A stretch of 64,000 nucleotides of DNA from Helopsaltes ochotensis (GCA_013400155.1 VXBM01000141.1:327337-391336), one strand, 5' to 3'. Positions 50,299 through 63,800 are shown, numbered from the stretch's first letter. Notes: a model not told the origin generated them from the sequence alone. Numbers and translations: made by a program.

Positions 50299-50451
50299 AA
50301 TAATGAAATGGTGGAACTGCAAAGGATACGAATGAAAGATGAGATTCGAGAGTACAAGTTTCGAGAGGCGAGACTGCTGCAGGACTACACTGAGCTGGAA
50401 GAAGAAAACATCACTTTACAGAAACTGGTGTCCACACTGAAACAGAATCAA
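50299..50451 (+). CDS. BICD1: BICD1 exon 3 (51 codons, coiled coil 1)
   Basis: The translation starts NNEMVELQRIRMKDEIREYK and ends LVSTLKQNQ. It matches vertebrate BICD1 and keeps the block KFREARLLQDY(S/T)ELEEEN shared with BICD2. The heptad pattern of hydrophobic residues among Glu, Lys and Arg is that of the parallel dimeric coil CC1, which recruits dynein and dynactin. The acceptor is CTTGTCAG, ending at 50298. The donor is GTAAGC from 50452. Both splice borders are phase 0. With a 71-codon first exon it covers residues 143-193. It follows the 36-kb intron 2 and is separated from exon 4 by only 3.1 kb. There is no sign of truncation or frameshift. Confidence 0.97.
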
Positions 50452-53400
50452 GTAAGCATTGAAAGATTCAAGACACTGTACTATAAATTGCCACTATTTT
50501 CTCAAATTTCCATAATGTGATCCTGCAGAGCATTTTGATAGAAGTTTCTTTGTATGTTTGGGGTTTTTTTCTTTCTGCTTGGGTTTTTGCTGATTATTTA
50601 TTCTAAAATGTTGTTACTGGCCATTTCTGAAATATGGGGAGGCTCTTACCTCAGTTTTGAAAAATTATGATGGAATATTTCATTGCAGAGCTATGAAAGC
50701 ACAGAGGAATAATTAGAAGAGATAGAGCTGCATATTTTTGCTTCATGCTTTTCCCGTTCCTCAAGACCTTGCTGCTCAGTGCCCAGGTGTCCTTTAAAAT
50801 GAGCAAAAAAGATTTGGTCTCCTGTCCTGAGAGTTAACTTGCGGTGATGAAAATTTAAATATCCAGGTTGGATGGTATAACACTTCCTGCCTTTTAGATG
50901 CTGTCTAGACCCTCATAACATGGCACTTTTAACACCTGCTCTCAGAGGGTCACAGCTCTGCACTGCAGCCCCTGCTTGTGTCCTGACCTATTGCCTGGTG
51001 CTCTTGGGCCCTCTGTGGAAGAGCCAGCCCTGTCACAGTTTCTGATGGCAGCCTGGGAACAAAGCTGCCTTATTCCTGCAGGAGTAAGTTGTGCTATTTC
51101 AGCTCTCTTTTACTGCTTTTTTACTGCTCCAGCACAAATGCAATTGAAACACATAAAATAACAGAGCTGTGCTGCAGGGAATACACAGGTAGTGGAAATG
51201 GGTGCATATTTTCCTTATTTATGAAGGTGCCTAGTCTTTCACACTCCTGAAATGGAATTTATAGCAGATCATCTTTGTTGCCAGACTTACTTACCCAGAC
51301 AACAGATTTCTCCTTTGAGGCATGGATTTTTTTCTTATCAACCTCATAGGAGACATTTTCACATTTTCAGGCAATAAACGACCCCTTTATGGACTGTCCT
51401 AATTTTCTCCTAAAATGAAATCTGTTTGCAGGTGTTTATATTTGTCATAATGTTTCATTCTAACTGAAACCCAATGCCAACAGTCTGTGGAGAGAAAAAG
51501 CATTGCCACGTTTTGAAGGGCTTTAAAAATCAGTCATTTTGCATCACAGATCCACGCATTTGTGATTCCTAAAATTACTTTATTCTACAAGATAAAATTT
51601 TAAGAGCATTTTTTACTTTAATGGTTGAATTTCCAAAACTATATGTTATAAATCTTGGTGCTAGAAGGTCATTATCTACATGTTGGGATTTTTGGAGCTT
51701 TTTAAAGTAAGAGTCTATGAGAAGGTAACCATAGAGATACAGACCTCCGGCTTTTTTATGTATTTAAAATTGAAAAAGTCTTGGTTGTTTTGTTGGATTT
51801 GGCTTTTTTTCATGTCCTTAAGTTATAAACATAGCTACTTGATTGCATTCCATAATTTTTCCAGATGGAACCTGTTCCTCCAGTAGAGGAAAGATAGTGA
51901 ATTGCCAAATGTAGATTTGAAACTCTCATGGATTTTTGTTTTCTATTTAAGAATACCCACTATGACTTTGGGACTTTTTTTGTTGTTTGATATGTTTCCA
52001 GTTTCTGGGTTTGAAGATTAGTGCTTTGGTTTTTAAGTTTGCCTTTCCAAAGGTTTATGAGTTGAAGACTTTTGATAGGTTGATAAATAATAGGAATGGT
52101 GGATATTTTTATTTTTGCCAGACCCTTATTTTAGTTTGATTAAAAATCCATATATGTCAAATATAAAAAAAATCTATACAATTCATTAAAATTGTAGATA
52201 GTAATGTGTTTGAATTATAAAAACATCAACTGCAAAAAATTGGGGCTTTTTATGGAAACATGAAAATTCAGTATTTTTCTTCTCTCTTTCACCAAGCTAT
52301 TGAATTATTTCTGATAATAGGATTTTGTTTTTTTCACTTTGAAATTAAGATGCAGATGACTAACATGAATAGAATTAAATTTTAAAAAAAAATCAACGTG
52401 TCATCATTTTTACCAGGAGTGCTGGTCAGGTGTGGACATGGACCTTCACAAAGCTCTTCCTTTTCACTGCTGTGGGGTTTTCTAACAGTGGAAAGGAAGA
52501 CAAAGAGGGACAGCAAAGAGGAAGCACTCTGCAGTGGGGATCTCCTGCACTGTCTAGGTGTTGCTGATCAACTGGTTCTAACCTGAGCCAGGTTTTTCCA
52601 GGTTTTGTTTCTTGTGAGGTGAAATGGAAAGGACTGAGCAAAGGAGCTGCTTCTTAAGGACAGAGAAGAAGCTGCTGTTTAGCTCAGCTCTCAGCACCCA
52701 TAAATACCTTGATAAAGTACCTTGGTGTGGGGCAGGGGGCTGCTCACCAAGAAGGACACCCCAGTGCTGCCAAGGGGTGTCAGTGGCACACATTCCAGGC
52801 ACTGTGGTTGGAGCAACAGGTTCCTGGTGCTCCAGAGGCGCATCCCTACCCGCAGCCTGGGACTGTGGGGGGCTGAATGAGCTGTTTGCTGCATTCTTCT
52901 GGTGGTTTAAAAATCTCTAGCAGTTTTGGGTCATCTTAGAGTTTACATCTTAGAGTTTGACTGTACAAATAGATTCCTCTATATAAATGCTTAAATAAAT
53001 GCCTCTGGGATAACAGAGAGCCGTGTAAAGTACAGAGAAGAGAGCTGAGGCTCTGCTACTGCTTTTGTACCTTCCATCCGTATTTTTGAAAACTACCAAG
53101 GTACTTGAGATTATCTGTGCCTGAGTGGCTTTCCATCTAGTAAGAATTGAGATATGAGGTCATCTTCAGAATATTTGCAAATCATAGATCAGGCTATATT
53201 AACGTAAGATCCATGAATACCATGATATACCAACATTGCTTACGGCAATTCATAGTAAATTTGTTATTACCAGGATATCTGTTAATAAACAGCCTTCTTC
53301 CCATGAAATTTCATTGCTTATCGTAAGTTATTCAGAAAGAGGTCTATTTCTATTTCTCACATGCTGAAAAAGTGAGCACTGGAGTATTTAACAGAGCGAG

Positions 53401-53564
53401 CTCCACTTGCACTTTTTGTTCAGTCAGTTCTTTGCAGCAGCAGGCAATATCTGGTATTCCAAACCATAGTTTCTCTAACACCTATCTCAACAGGGCTGAT
53501 AAATGGCAGGTTTTCACAACTCAAGTTTTAGTATTATGAATGTTCTTTGTCTTGTCTAATTCAG
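50452..53564 (+). other. BICD1: BICD1 intron 3 (3,113 bp)
   Basis: The intron runs from donor GTAAGC to the acceptor TGTCTAATTCAG, whose polypyrimidine tract is short. I find no mobile element that I can delimit, no RNA gene and no second coding exon. The AT-rich sequence contains only short unsupported ORFs. Confidence 0.93.
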
Positions 53565-54002
53565 GTTGAATACGAAGGCTTAAAGCATGAGATTAAACGA
53601 TTTGAGGAGGAGACAGTGTTGCTTAATAGCCAGCTAGAAGATGCCATCCGGCTGAAGGAGATTGCTGAGCATCAGCTGGAGGAAGCTCTGGAAACTTTAA
53701 AAAATGAAAGAGAGCAAAAGAACAATCTGAGGAAGGAACTGTCCCAGTATATCAACCTCAATGATAGTATGTATAATAACCATATTAATATATCAGTAGA
53801 TGGGTTGAAGTTTTCAGAGGACGGGGGCGAGCCCAACAATGACGACAAAATGAACGGACACATCCATGGGCCTCTTGTGAAACTCAACGGTGACTACAGA
53901 ACTCCCACAAGTAGGAAAGGAGAATCTCTGCACCCTGTCTCTGACCTCTTCAGTGAGCTCAACATATCAGAAATACAGAAACTGAAGCAGCAACTCATGC
54001 AG
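53565..54002 (+). CDS. BICD1: BICD1 exon 4 (146 codons: end of CC1, linker, Spindly-like motif)
   Basis: The exon opens with VEYEGLKHEIKRFEEETVLL, completing coiled coil 1 through about QKNNLRKELSQYI. A non-helical linker rich in Asn, Gly and Asp follows (SEDGGEPNNDDKMNGHIHG). The exon then ends in SDLFSELNISEIQKLKQQLM, the start of coiled coil 2. The DLFSEL segment (53943-53960, residues about 320-325) resembles the Spindly motif of dynein adaptors, which contacts the dynactin pointed end. That role is family knowledge, not tested here. The acceptor ends at 53564 and the donor is GTAAGG from 54003, both phase 0. Relative to human BICD1 as I recall it, the exon carries four extra residues, S-M-Y-N at 53766-53777. 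These resemble the BICD2 residues at the same place. The reading frame is intact. Confidence 0.97.
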
Positions 54003-54454
54003 GTAAGGGCTGAATTCAGTGTCTGGGAGTGATTAGACACACCCTGTGAACCCTCATGCCACTTTTGCAGTGACATTCCTGGTGATGTTCTTGACCACAT
54101 ATGTCCATTTTCCAGACTTCTGCTTTGGTGTTTTTTCATATCCAGGTTTTGTCAGAAAAATCCCTAGTAAACAGAGTACATGCCTGCACAAAAGTCAGTG
54201 TGACCTCAGCGGATATTTAGTGCAAAGAGGAGAAATGGATAGATGCTGGGGTTACAAAGGGTTAGATTAATTTTTTCCTGCTTTCATAATGGTAAATGTC
54301 CCTGAAATTGCAAATGAAATAAGGTATTCTTCGATATGACTAAAGCTATCTGGAAAACACCTCATTAAAATACCTGCATGTACAAATCTGATTTTGCTCC
54401 CTTGCAAGTCAGAGGGAGTTTCTGCCATTAAAATCAGCTCCAGCAAGGTTTGGC

Positions 54455-54680
54455 ACACGCTCGGGAGAGAACAAAAGGAGGGCAGCGCTCCTCTCCACAG
54501 CCGTGCCCTGGGAGCGTGTGGCGTGTGGGCTGTCACAGAGTGCCCGTGTCCCGCTGGCAGTCCTGGCGGATGCGCGGGCTGCAGGGGGTGCCTCGGGACG
54601 GGACAGACAGCGATTGTTCCTGTTCATCCGTGCCCAGCCAGAACAGGAACCTGGGATGCGAGCCAGATGAAAGCTCAAGC
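54455..54680. other. GC/CpG-richer patch in intron 4
   Basis: Local rise in GC and CpG (GGCGGATGCGCGGGCTGC and CTCGGGACGGGACAG). Overlapping ORFs of 89-163 codons occur on both strands, as expected from GC-rich sequence with few stops. None resembles a known protein or continues the BICD1 frame. Confidence 0.2.
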
Positions 54681-55192
54681 TGCCAGCCCAGTGTTGCCAT
54701 CATCTCAGAAGGGGTGCAGTGCCATGCAGAGAAAGGGTCCTGCTGCCCAAGCTGCTGAGCATCTCGTCTGCTACAGCAGCTTGAAGGGTTTGGGACCGTC
54801 AAAGAAACACCCAGCATTTTCTAGTTTCAGGCTTCTGAAAAGCACCTCTTCTAAAGAGAGGGAATATGAAATCTTTACTGCTTGAAATACAAAAGGTGGT
54901 TTGGAAGTGAAGTAGAGCAAAACCAGTTTTCAGTGCTTGCCAGAGAACAACAAAACCCTATGTGGTCTGTCCTGTTTGCTGAAGAGTTAATTGTTTTATT
55001 TATCTCACTGCCATATTCACTGTGGGAAGTTTTGATCTGAGCGGTGACATGGTGAACATGGATGACATCTAGTGCTTTGCACCAATAACTTTGATGCAAA
55101 GCATGCATCATTTAAGTGTGCTGGCTTGAAATTGAGGATTTTATTTACATGATAAATTCTGTTAAACTTTCCCAGTTTTAAAGTATACCCAG

Positions 55193-55278
55193 AGTGTATA
55201 TTGTATGTATATGCATATGTACAAATATGCACCTGGAAGAACATAAACACGTATATATATGTCAACATATACATTATA
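55193..55278. repeat. TA/TG-rich alternating sequence
   Basis: Alternating purine-pyrimidine sequence (GTATGTATATGCATATGTAC and CGTATATATATGTC). A degenerate microsatellite in intron 4. Confidence 0.55.
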
Positions 55279-58200
55279 TGCAGCTTCTAGTTTGATTCAG
55301 AAATAAAATACTAAAAAATTTAAAAACATAGTTTCAAAAGAAGAAATGCTTTGAAATGTTCGCATTTCAAAATACACGGTAAATGTTTTAAACCATAATT
55401 TACAATTAAATACAATATATAAATTTGGAGTGAAAGTTGCTTAGAAATGAAAAAAAAAGATTGTTTTGGGTATGCTATTTCTTGGTTTTATTAAATTAAA
55501 TACTGAGCATGATGTTAGCAAACTTTTACTTGAAAGATACTGTAATTGTCTTTATCTTCTCCGAGTTAAAAATTTGTCTCTCTTAAACAAAGAGGCAGCC
55601 TTCTCACAGTCACTAGGAACAAACTTAGGACCCTAAAAAAGAAATGATAACTATTTTTGATCATAACATTTATTGGTGCTGGGCCTCAGCACATCTGTGC
55701 CAATGGTGGCCACCATTGTTTGGCATTTACATCCTGTTGAAAGGTTCATGGTTTAAAAAAACAGACTAGACCTTAGTGAAAGCCTGTTTTCTTTACATAC
55801 TGTAAAGACTCACTGTAAAATGTTGATGTTTTACAAATTGATCTCCTCCTCTGTTGAGTTACATCAGTTCATGTCACACAAATTAAATTTGGATCATACA
55901 AATTAAATGGGAAATATTCTGCCAAAAGTTTTCCGCATGGTAGATGGGAGACTTAATCAGGTTTAAAAGGTAAATCATCAGCAAAATAGTATTTTTTTTC
56001 TCTACAGTGTCTTTGCCATATGGTGTTCATTCAGCTGTATCTCAATATTTGGTATGAGTTCCTCCTATTCTCTGAGAAGAGACTGCACTAGGACAGAGTT
56101 TCTGAAGTAACTGACCATTTATTGGCAACTATTTTTATGACTATAGGACATCAAGTTCCTTTTTAGGATAAAGGTAAACTTGAGATTTGCCATTTTCTAA
56201 GTGTGTCTGGCAAATTGGCTTCACTCCTCAATCTCATAAAGAAGAGAAATAGTATGACAAATAGAATTCTTTCTATAGGTTTTGGATGCTGCTGCTTCAT
56301 GGGCTATGCTGGTCCCTAGGAGACATTTAATTCCCTTTCCATAGATGTATCTGCTGTGTAATAAATGTCTTGCTGAAAATTTTCATGTTCTGAGATTTTC
56401 TTAGAAAAGCTCAGGGCTTTGCAGTCTTCCTTCCTGTTTGTTGTCCACTGGAAAGAATTCTCTATATCATCTTTGAAGTCTAGGGCTCCTTTTCTTCCCA
56501 TTGTCATACTTTCCCTTTTTCTGAGGCCAATAATCATATTTGGAAAACCTAGATTAAGTTCTCTTCAAAAAGGTAGAAAAATAAAAAGTCCCTGCAGCTC
56601 AGTTTCTGACACTCTTCTTTATCTGCCTTCTACTTTTGTGACAAATATGCTATAACTGAGATTCAGCGTTCTTGAGATGAGTTCTCCTGTTAATTTGTTG
56701 CAGTCTCCCTCAGGAATTGTTCACTGAAATTCTGATGTTTAAAAAGAAAAAGGTGAGGACATAAATGGCTATGGTTAAATTGCTTTCCATAATTGCAAAC
56801 TATAGATGCAATTATATAGGAAATTTCCTCAAGCTGAAATCTCTGGAGGGAAAGATGCATTGCAAAATAGGTACAGCTTCTTTTGAATTGCTTTTATTTT
56901 CATTTTAAGATGACGAAAATCCTTACTGCAGCTACTAGCTTTAGTGTCAAAAAAATGCACCACCTGGACTGAAAAATACCTGGAATTGCTGTAAGTTTGC
57001 TGTGGTGGAAATAAGAGTATAGTATTGTCTAGAACAGGAAATATTATTACTGTATTTGGGAACAGCAGAGTCATTAATATACAAAAGCTGTGCTCAGGAC
57101 TGAGCTGGAGCTTTGGGGGTTTTCCTTTGGCAGTAGGAGCATGTATTTATGGTTTTAAACAGAAGGGGATTAGCTTAATCCATTATTGCTGGTCCAAAAT
57201 GAATAAAATTGAGTAGATCTGTATTTCCTTTTGCCTGCTGTGCAAGTTGATATATGGGTTTTAAAAGTTTAAAATGCTTTCTCTGGAAAGAATCCTTTCT
57301 GTTTGAAATGAGTGTTTCCAGAATACATTTATGTTCAGTAGAGAAATTATCATCAAGATCCAAATTAGCTCTGCTACAGTTTTTCTTCATGATAGGGTAT
57401 AATGACTCAGATCAGTAGTCCTGCAGGATCAATTCTATCTGATTAATTTAAGCACTGAAGCACCGTGCTGCTTTAACACACAGGTGTTTTCTCAAAGGAA
57501 AGGCTTTATTTTAAATAAATATTATTAAAAATAAATATTTATTTTTACTTGGGTGCAATCTACAGTGATTTGGCTTCTTTGCTGTGAACATGCCCACAGT
57601 GGACCCGCACACTTTAATAAGCCAACTGTCTTTGGTATGTAATATGTGGTTCTTTATTATCAGTACAATCTCTCACTATAAGGTGAGATGGTCCTTTCAT
57701 TGGCCAAACCCCAAATTTTTGGTGCATATGCATAGCTCACCTTACCAGCCTGAAGGAATGAATACCTTCATCTGGTGAGAGCAGTGTAACTAACACTGAA
57801 GCCTGCTATACCAAGTGGTAACAACTGGAGCTCAGCTGAAGGTTTCTAGGGAGAGCAGACCTGGGCCAGGCAGCTTGGTGAAAAAAAAGAGGAAAGCTGG
57901 TGAAGAGACTCCTGCTGGATTGATCTCTGTGCGTCCCCAGGAGATCTGTAGAAAGTCATCACTTTTAGGAAGATGCACTCGGCAAAAGGGAAGTTTACCC
58001 TATTTTGGATTTTCTCAACAAGAGTGGGCTGACATGGGGGCTGAGCAACAATTAAAGTGGCAGACATACTGAGACAGCAACTGGAGAACAAAACATGGAG
58101 GACAATACCAAAATACTTGTGGTTTTTGGCTGTCGTCTTCTGCACTGATGATGTAGTGCCGAAAGTGGAACACTTCATATCTAAAGAGATAGACTCTTCC

Positions 58201-59761
58201 TGGATCATAAATTAATAATGAGGTTAGGCCCTGTTTTTTTTAGTTCTTAAGGCATCAGTCCCCTGTATGCAAGAAAAGTAGGCTGATTTTTTTAGATGTT
58301 TTTATCATGGCTTCTATTTTTATTTGTAAATAAGTTTTATTTGTACATAAGTTTCTGCCTACAATTGATTGCAGATCCTGGTGGAGGCCATGTTTTGAGA
58401 AGCCTGTCTGTGAAACCAAGGGATCACCATGTGCTCCAATGCCTTAGTACTTCTGAGCAGCAGCCATGGCTCAAAAGCCTGGTTAGGAGGAAACAAGAGT
58501 TTGCAGCTCTGCTCAGAACATTTTGTGAGATGGTATTAATACCTTCTCAGTTTCTCAGAGGCTTTTCCTTTAATAAGATTCATGTTGGCTCATTTAAGTC
58601 TCTTCTACATAATACTGATAGGGAAGGAAAGTTTCTATATTTTTTTTAAGGTTTCTTCATAACTGAAACTTTAAATTCTCAGAATTAATAATTCCAGCGC
58701 TCATCAAGGGAAGTGCCATTTTCAGTGCATGTGCTGAGATACTGCAAGGGGGGAGAGAAGAGCAGTAAACCTGATAGGCTCAGGGTCCTATTGTCAAAGC
58801 CATGAAAGGAAGAAGGATCCTATCTCAAGTGTTCCTCTGCTTCCCAGTTCAGGACAGGACAAAGGCACGGGAAAAAGTTGGAGCACTGCACTTTAAACTT
58901 CAAATGGGAGTCATTCAGGAGTATTGTAATTAAGTAGCAAATACCTGAGCCCATCAAACTTGTAAGTTTGTCTGGTTCACTTGCTTTAAAATTGCTGTGC
59001 ATTAAAATTTCTAGAATAGTCCTTCATGATGTCTTTTGTTGTTCAACATCCACATTTCTCTGTGGATATTTGGAAAGAAACTTATTAGGTCACAGCCAGT
59101 GAGTGGGTTGTTAGTTACGCCACCGTCCTGCTTTTCCTGGCTTGAATTCTAACAGATGGATTTTGCTTACAGATAAGTGCTGGGGATAGGCAGTCCTGGG
59201 AGTTGCATGTGCTCAATGTCCTGATCTGTGCTACATTTCCACACAGTAGGTTATTCAATCTGTGGAAATGTACGCAACTAGTTTTTTACTGCATTTGCCT
59301 TAATGAAAGTGTCCATCAGTTTAAAGATACAAATGAATATTGTGAAAGATTGGTAGAACTGTTAAAGGGAAATGTAAATTCAAACTCTGTTGAGAAATGG
59401 CTTACAGTTGACAGAGATGCAGTTTCTGTGTTCAGGGAACATATGTCCTCATAAATCCTGTATCATCGCTCTAGCTGATGAGACAGTGCTTGTGCACTTG
59501 GTGGTTCTTCAGTGGGCAATGTGTAAAATTGTGACCTAGTGCTATTGGAAGTTGTAACAGAGGCTGGGACTTTCTAAATCCCTGAGAGTTACATGGTGCT
59601 CTATAAATTAATTTTATGGTTTAGGTGTATGTGGCTAAAATCTCTCAGAACCCTCAAGTTGCAGGCAGGGGTGAGGTGGAAGAGATGACTTCGACTGCAG
59701 AGTTTGGTGCTCAGCATGGGTAGGATGAGATCCTGGGTTTCTCACTCTGACTCTGTTGCAG

Positions 59762-60856
59762 GTGGAGCGAGAGAAGGCCATTCTCCTGGCCAACCTCCAG
59801 GAGTCTCAGACGCAGTTGGAGCACACCAAGGGAGCCCTGACAGAGCAACACGAGCGTGTGCACAGGCTCACGGAGCACGTCAACGCCATGAGGGGGCTGC
59901 AGAACAACAAGGAGCTGAAAGCTGAGCTTGATTGTGAGAAGGGCCGAGATTCCGGTGAGGAAGCGCATGACTACGAAGTGGACATCAATGGCTTGGAGAT
60001 CCTGGAATGTAAATACAAAGTAGCTGTTACGGAGGTGATAGACCTTAAAGCAGAAATCAAGGCCTTAAAGGAGAAGTATAATAAGTATGTGGAAAACTAC
60101 ACTGAAGAGAAGGCCAAGTATGAGAGCAGAATCCAGACATATGATGAGCAGGTGACAAGCCTGGAGAAGTCGACCAAGGAAAGCCAGGAAAAAATGGTCC
60201 ACATGGAAAAGGAGTTACAAAGGATGACAAGCATAGCAAACGAAAACCACAATACCCTTAACACTGCCCAGGACGAGCTGGTGACGTTCAGCGAGGAGCT
60301 GGCTCAGCTCTACCACCATGTCTGCCTGTGCAACAACGAGACGCCGAACAGGGTGATGTTGGACTATTACAGGCAGAGCAGAGTCACCCGCAGCGGGAGC
60401 CTGAAGGGGCCGGATGACCCTCGAGGTCTCCTTTCCCCACGACTTGCCAGGCGGGGGGTGGCATCGCCCGTGGAAGCCAGGACCCCGACCGAGCAGGTGA
60501 CGAAAGAGGCCACAGAGCCCGGCAAGGAACAGAGCCCAACAAAAACACCTTCCATTTCTCCTGTCATCACAGCCCCTCCTTCCTCCCCAGTCTCTGACAC
60601 CAGTGACATCCGCAAAGAGCCTATGAACATCTACAACCTCAATGCCATAATAAGGGACCAAATCAAGCACTTGCAGAAGGCTGTGGATCGGTCGCTGCAG
60701 CTGTCGCGCCAGCGGGCCGCGGCCCGCGAGCTGGCACCCATGATCGACAAAGACAAGGAGGCCTTAATGGAAGAGATCCTGAAGCTGAAGTCACTCCTGA
60801 GTACAAAGCGGGAGCAGATCGCGACCTTGAGAGCAGTACTGAAAGCCAACAAGCAG
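59762..60856 (+). CDS. BICD1: BICD1 exon 5 (365 codons: CC2, Ser/Pro linker, start of CC3)
   Basis: This largest exon opens with VEREKAILLANLQESQTQLE and closes with QIATLRAVLKANKQ. Residues about 340-525 form coiled coil 2, the region of BicD proteins implicated in kinesin-1 binding and autoinhibition (family knowledge). A conserved non-coil block begins at CLCNNETPNRVMLDYYR (about residue 527). It is followed by an Arg/Ser/Pro-rich linker with several Ser-Pro or Thr-Pro sites around SPTKTPSISPV (about 597-620), candidates for proline-directed kinases. From EPMNIYNLNAIIRDQIKHL (Met about 627) the helical region leading into cargo-binding coil CC3 begins. The Rab6- and RanBP2-binding part lies in later exons outside the window. 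The acceptor AG is 59760-59761, the donor is GTAAGG from 60857 and both borders are phase 0. The frame is open throughout. Confidence 0.97.
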
Positions 60857-63800
60857 GTAAGGTGCTCATAAAGCACTCAGGAAAGTCTGTTATTTATACA
60901 GGTCACTTACAAGCTTTCCCAGGGGTATTTTGGAAGAGAGGTTTTACTCGCAGGTTACTTAGCCTCTCACTCAATGACAGCAAGGACACACCTTCATTCC
61001 CTCCCCTCCCAGCCTCTTGAAAAGGCTGCAGTGACAGTGATTTTGTTATAGGTTGCCTGGCACTTTCCTCATCTGGAAACAGTGCAGTGATCACCACATG
61101 GGGGCTTGAATCCTGGTTAACAGCTTGGCACACTATTAGCTGTTGACAGTGATGGGATTTCAGTGTTAAAATTCCCAATAGTCAACTATTCTGAAGTTAC
61201 AATTTCAGGTTTAATTGATTGCTGTCTCTGTAACTGCATAGGGTACTGGGGATTTTTAAATTGCAGCAATATTTCAACATATATTGAATCTTCTATAGCA
61301 TTCCCCCCTCCCTGATACAACACATGTTAAATATTAACTCAAGTAATTAAATACCATCTCTAGCTAAGCAATAATAGCTCTGAGCAATTACATGTGGATT
61401 TTCCATGTAATTAAAATGTAATTTAGATAAAATTGATGTATGTGGGTATACATTCTGTGATTCCGAATTAAAGATTTTTCCCATTAGCATAGAGCTATCA
61501 TTTATTTTTTGCTACTACCAGAAGATCTATCTCAGTATCACTCTTTTATTGCTGTCAGAAATAATGCATTATCCTAAGGCATGCTCACTGAAATGGAAAA
61601 GATAGATTTGCTTACTAAGGAGCTGCTGTTAACTAATCTTTTATTTATTGGATAGCAGGATGGATTGGTAACTGTACAACTGGGCACAGAAACTTGCAAT
61701 ACTTGTTCATGCAAACCTGATATCTTCCTCAGACTTTCAAGCTAAAAGACATAATAATGTAAAGGGAAGGAGAAGTTTAATGTTGGAGAGGGGAACAATG
61801 ATTTATTATGTGCCAGCCTCAAGTGGTGGGTGTATTCCAGAACTCAAATTCATGTTTTGACTCATGTTCAAAAAAACAGGAGTTAAGATTTATTCTTTTG
61901 AGTTCTTCCCCTTCAAAAGAAAAAGTTTCTAAGCAGCAAAAGGCTGGGGATGTTTTTCCCTTGGGGGTTCCTTCCTTGGGTGTGGTATTTTGGACCATAC
62001 TTTAGTGAAAAACACCCTTAACTAGGGAAGCACAGTTGGTATGTAACATTGGTCAGCAGTATTGGCAAATAAGCATTTTAGACTTCACAAAGCTCTAGCA
62101 GGAGAAAGAGGGCAAGATTTGGTGTAAGAAGACACAGACCTAAGTCCATGAAAATTGATTATTAAATCAATTGCCTAAGAAAGCAAGGCACATAGATCTT
62201 ACTGGCTTGCTTGCTTACCTTGTCTTGTCTTATGTATATTTACATTTATGATTTATGATTTTGTTCATAGCCCAAATTACTGTGTCTGCACCAGACTGGT
62301 GGAATAAACATTAACAAGCAGCCTAAATGAGAACGTAAAATCAAATTAATGATGCAGTTACTTTTAGGACCAGTTCAATTGATTTTGATATCTAATAGCA
62401 ATCAGAAAGCAAAGCTGCCTATGAGGGGAGTTGAATACCCTGAAGTTCTGAAAGAAAGCTGATCCATTGTTTTCATAAGTAAATAGTTCAATGAGACAGA
62501 ATTGAGTCAGCAAGACCTTCATGTCTGTATTACCAGTAACTATGGTGTCTCTACCTGCCATAACTGCAATACCCATAAAAGTCCTTCAGAAAAAATACCT
62601 TGATAACTCCAGACATACAGAATTTTGTCTATAAACCAATGCCCTGATATTTTATGGACAGAACACAGTAGAATTTCTGCTGTGAAAGAGAGGCTTGATG
62701 AAAAGACCTGGTACCATGTACAACTTCTGCTCTAAAAATCCAGATTATTTTTCTGCTTTCATGTGTGAAATAAAAATCCTACCAGTGTAGCATTTAATAT
62801 TTAGTAACAATTATTTTAGCTGGTCTGCTTTCTCACACTGCTGATATAAAGTAAATGGGATATAAAGCTGTCTTAGAAAATGAGATTTGTTCACTGATTT
62901 CAGGATGAAGATGGCAACCTTTAGGCTGAGTTTGGGCAAACATCTCTTCTGTAAGCATACAGAGGAGGATGGAATGGACCCTGTTACTTCTGGCAGTGCT
63001 TGAGGTCCTGGGCTTGGGCGTGTGCTCACCTCAGCCTATTTAGCTGCAGGGCTGGGGTTTGGGGATGGGGAGGAGGTGAGCTCTTTGTGTTCCCCAGCTC
63101 TCTTTTCCTCACTGGTGTTTCACACCCCGCTGGAGTTCAGGCGTTGGAGCTCTATGCTCCCTCCTGGCCTTGCTGTCAATTCCAGGTGACTTCTTCTACA
63201 CAGTAAATGCTACATGAGCCATCAATCCCGTATCTGCAGGTGGCTGGCTAAGAGCCTGGGTAGTTCATTTGCCCAGTTCCTCGGCATGAGTGGTCTGACA
63301 GGAATGTCATGAGCACCTCTGCTGTCTTATTGGATTATTTACTTCACTGGAGAATATTCATGCTTTTTTTTTCCCCCCCTGTGTTTTCATCTTTTTTTCT
63401 TGTGCTCCCCATCTACCTGTGTGTTGAGAGAATCCATTTTTATGTGGAAAAAAGTTCTCTGATTTTTCTGATACAATTTCTTTTCTTTAACCACAGCTTT
63501 AAAACAAATGCTTCAGAAAGAGCTGTTAAAACCAGGTCCTGGGCATCTGCTCCCTTGTGACACCCACTACTTGGAGATAAAGGCTTTTGTTTGCCCCATC
63601 ATTCCTTTCAGAGAATGCTCTGTATACACTGTTCTAGATTACCTAAAGCTAGATTGTCCTGCAGAATTGGTTTCAGGTGTAACCAGGCATATATGGATGG
63701 AGCTGGCACTGGAGAAGTAGTGATATGAAGCTGTGTCTTCAGTTCATTTTGTCCCTGTTAGTTTGGTGCAGTGTGACAGTACAGCTGAGGTGACCAGACA

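Larger units (their letters stand above)
54003..59761 (+). other. BICD1: BICD1 intron 4 (5,759 bp)
   Basis: The intron runs from donor GTAAGG to acceptor CTCTGTTGCAG. It contains a GC- and CpG-richer patch at about 54455-54680, an alternating purine-pyrimidine TA-rich stretch at 55193-55278 and an AT-rich patch near 57510-57546. An 83-codon ORF at 59203-59454 is unrecognised and is treated as chance. No delimitable transposon or RNA gene is visible. Confidence 0.92.

Noticed and set aside
54394..54885. 163-codon ORF in intron 4
   Set aside because: GC-rich patch with overlapping ORFs on both strands, no resemblance to BICD1 or any family I know.
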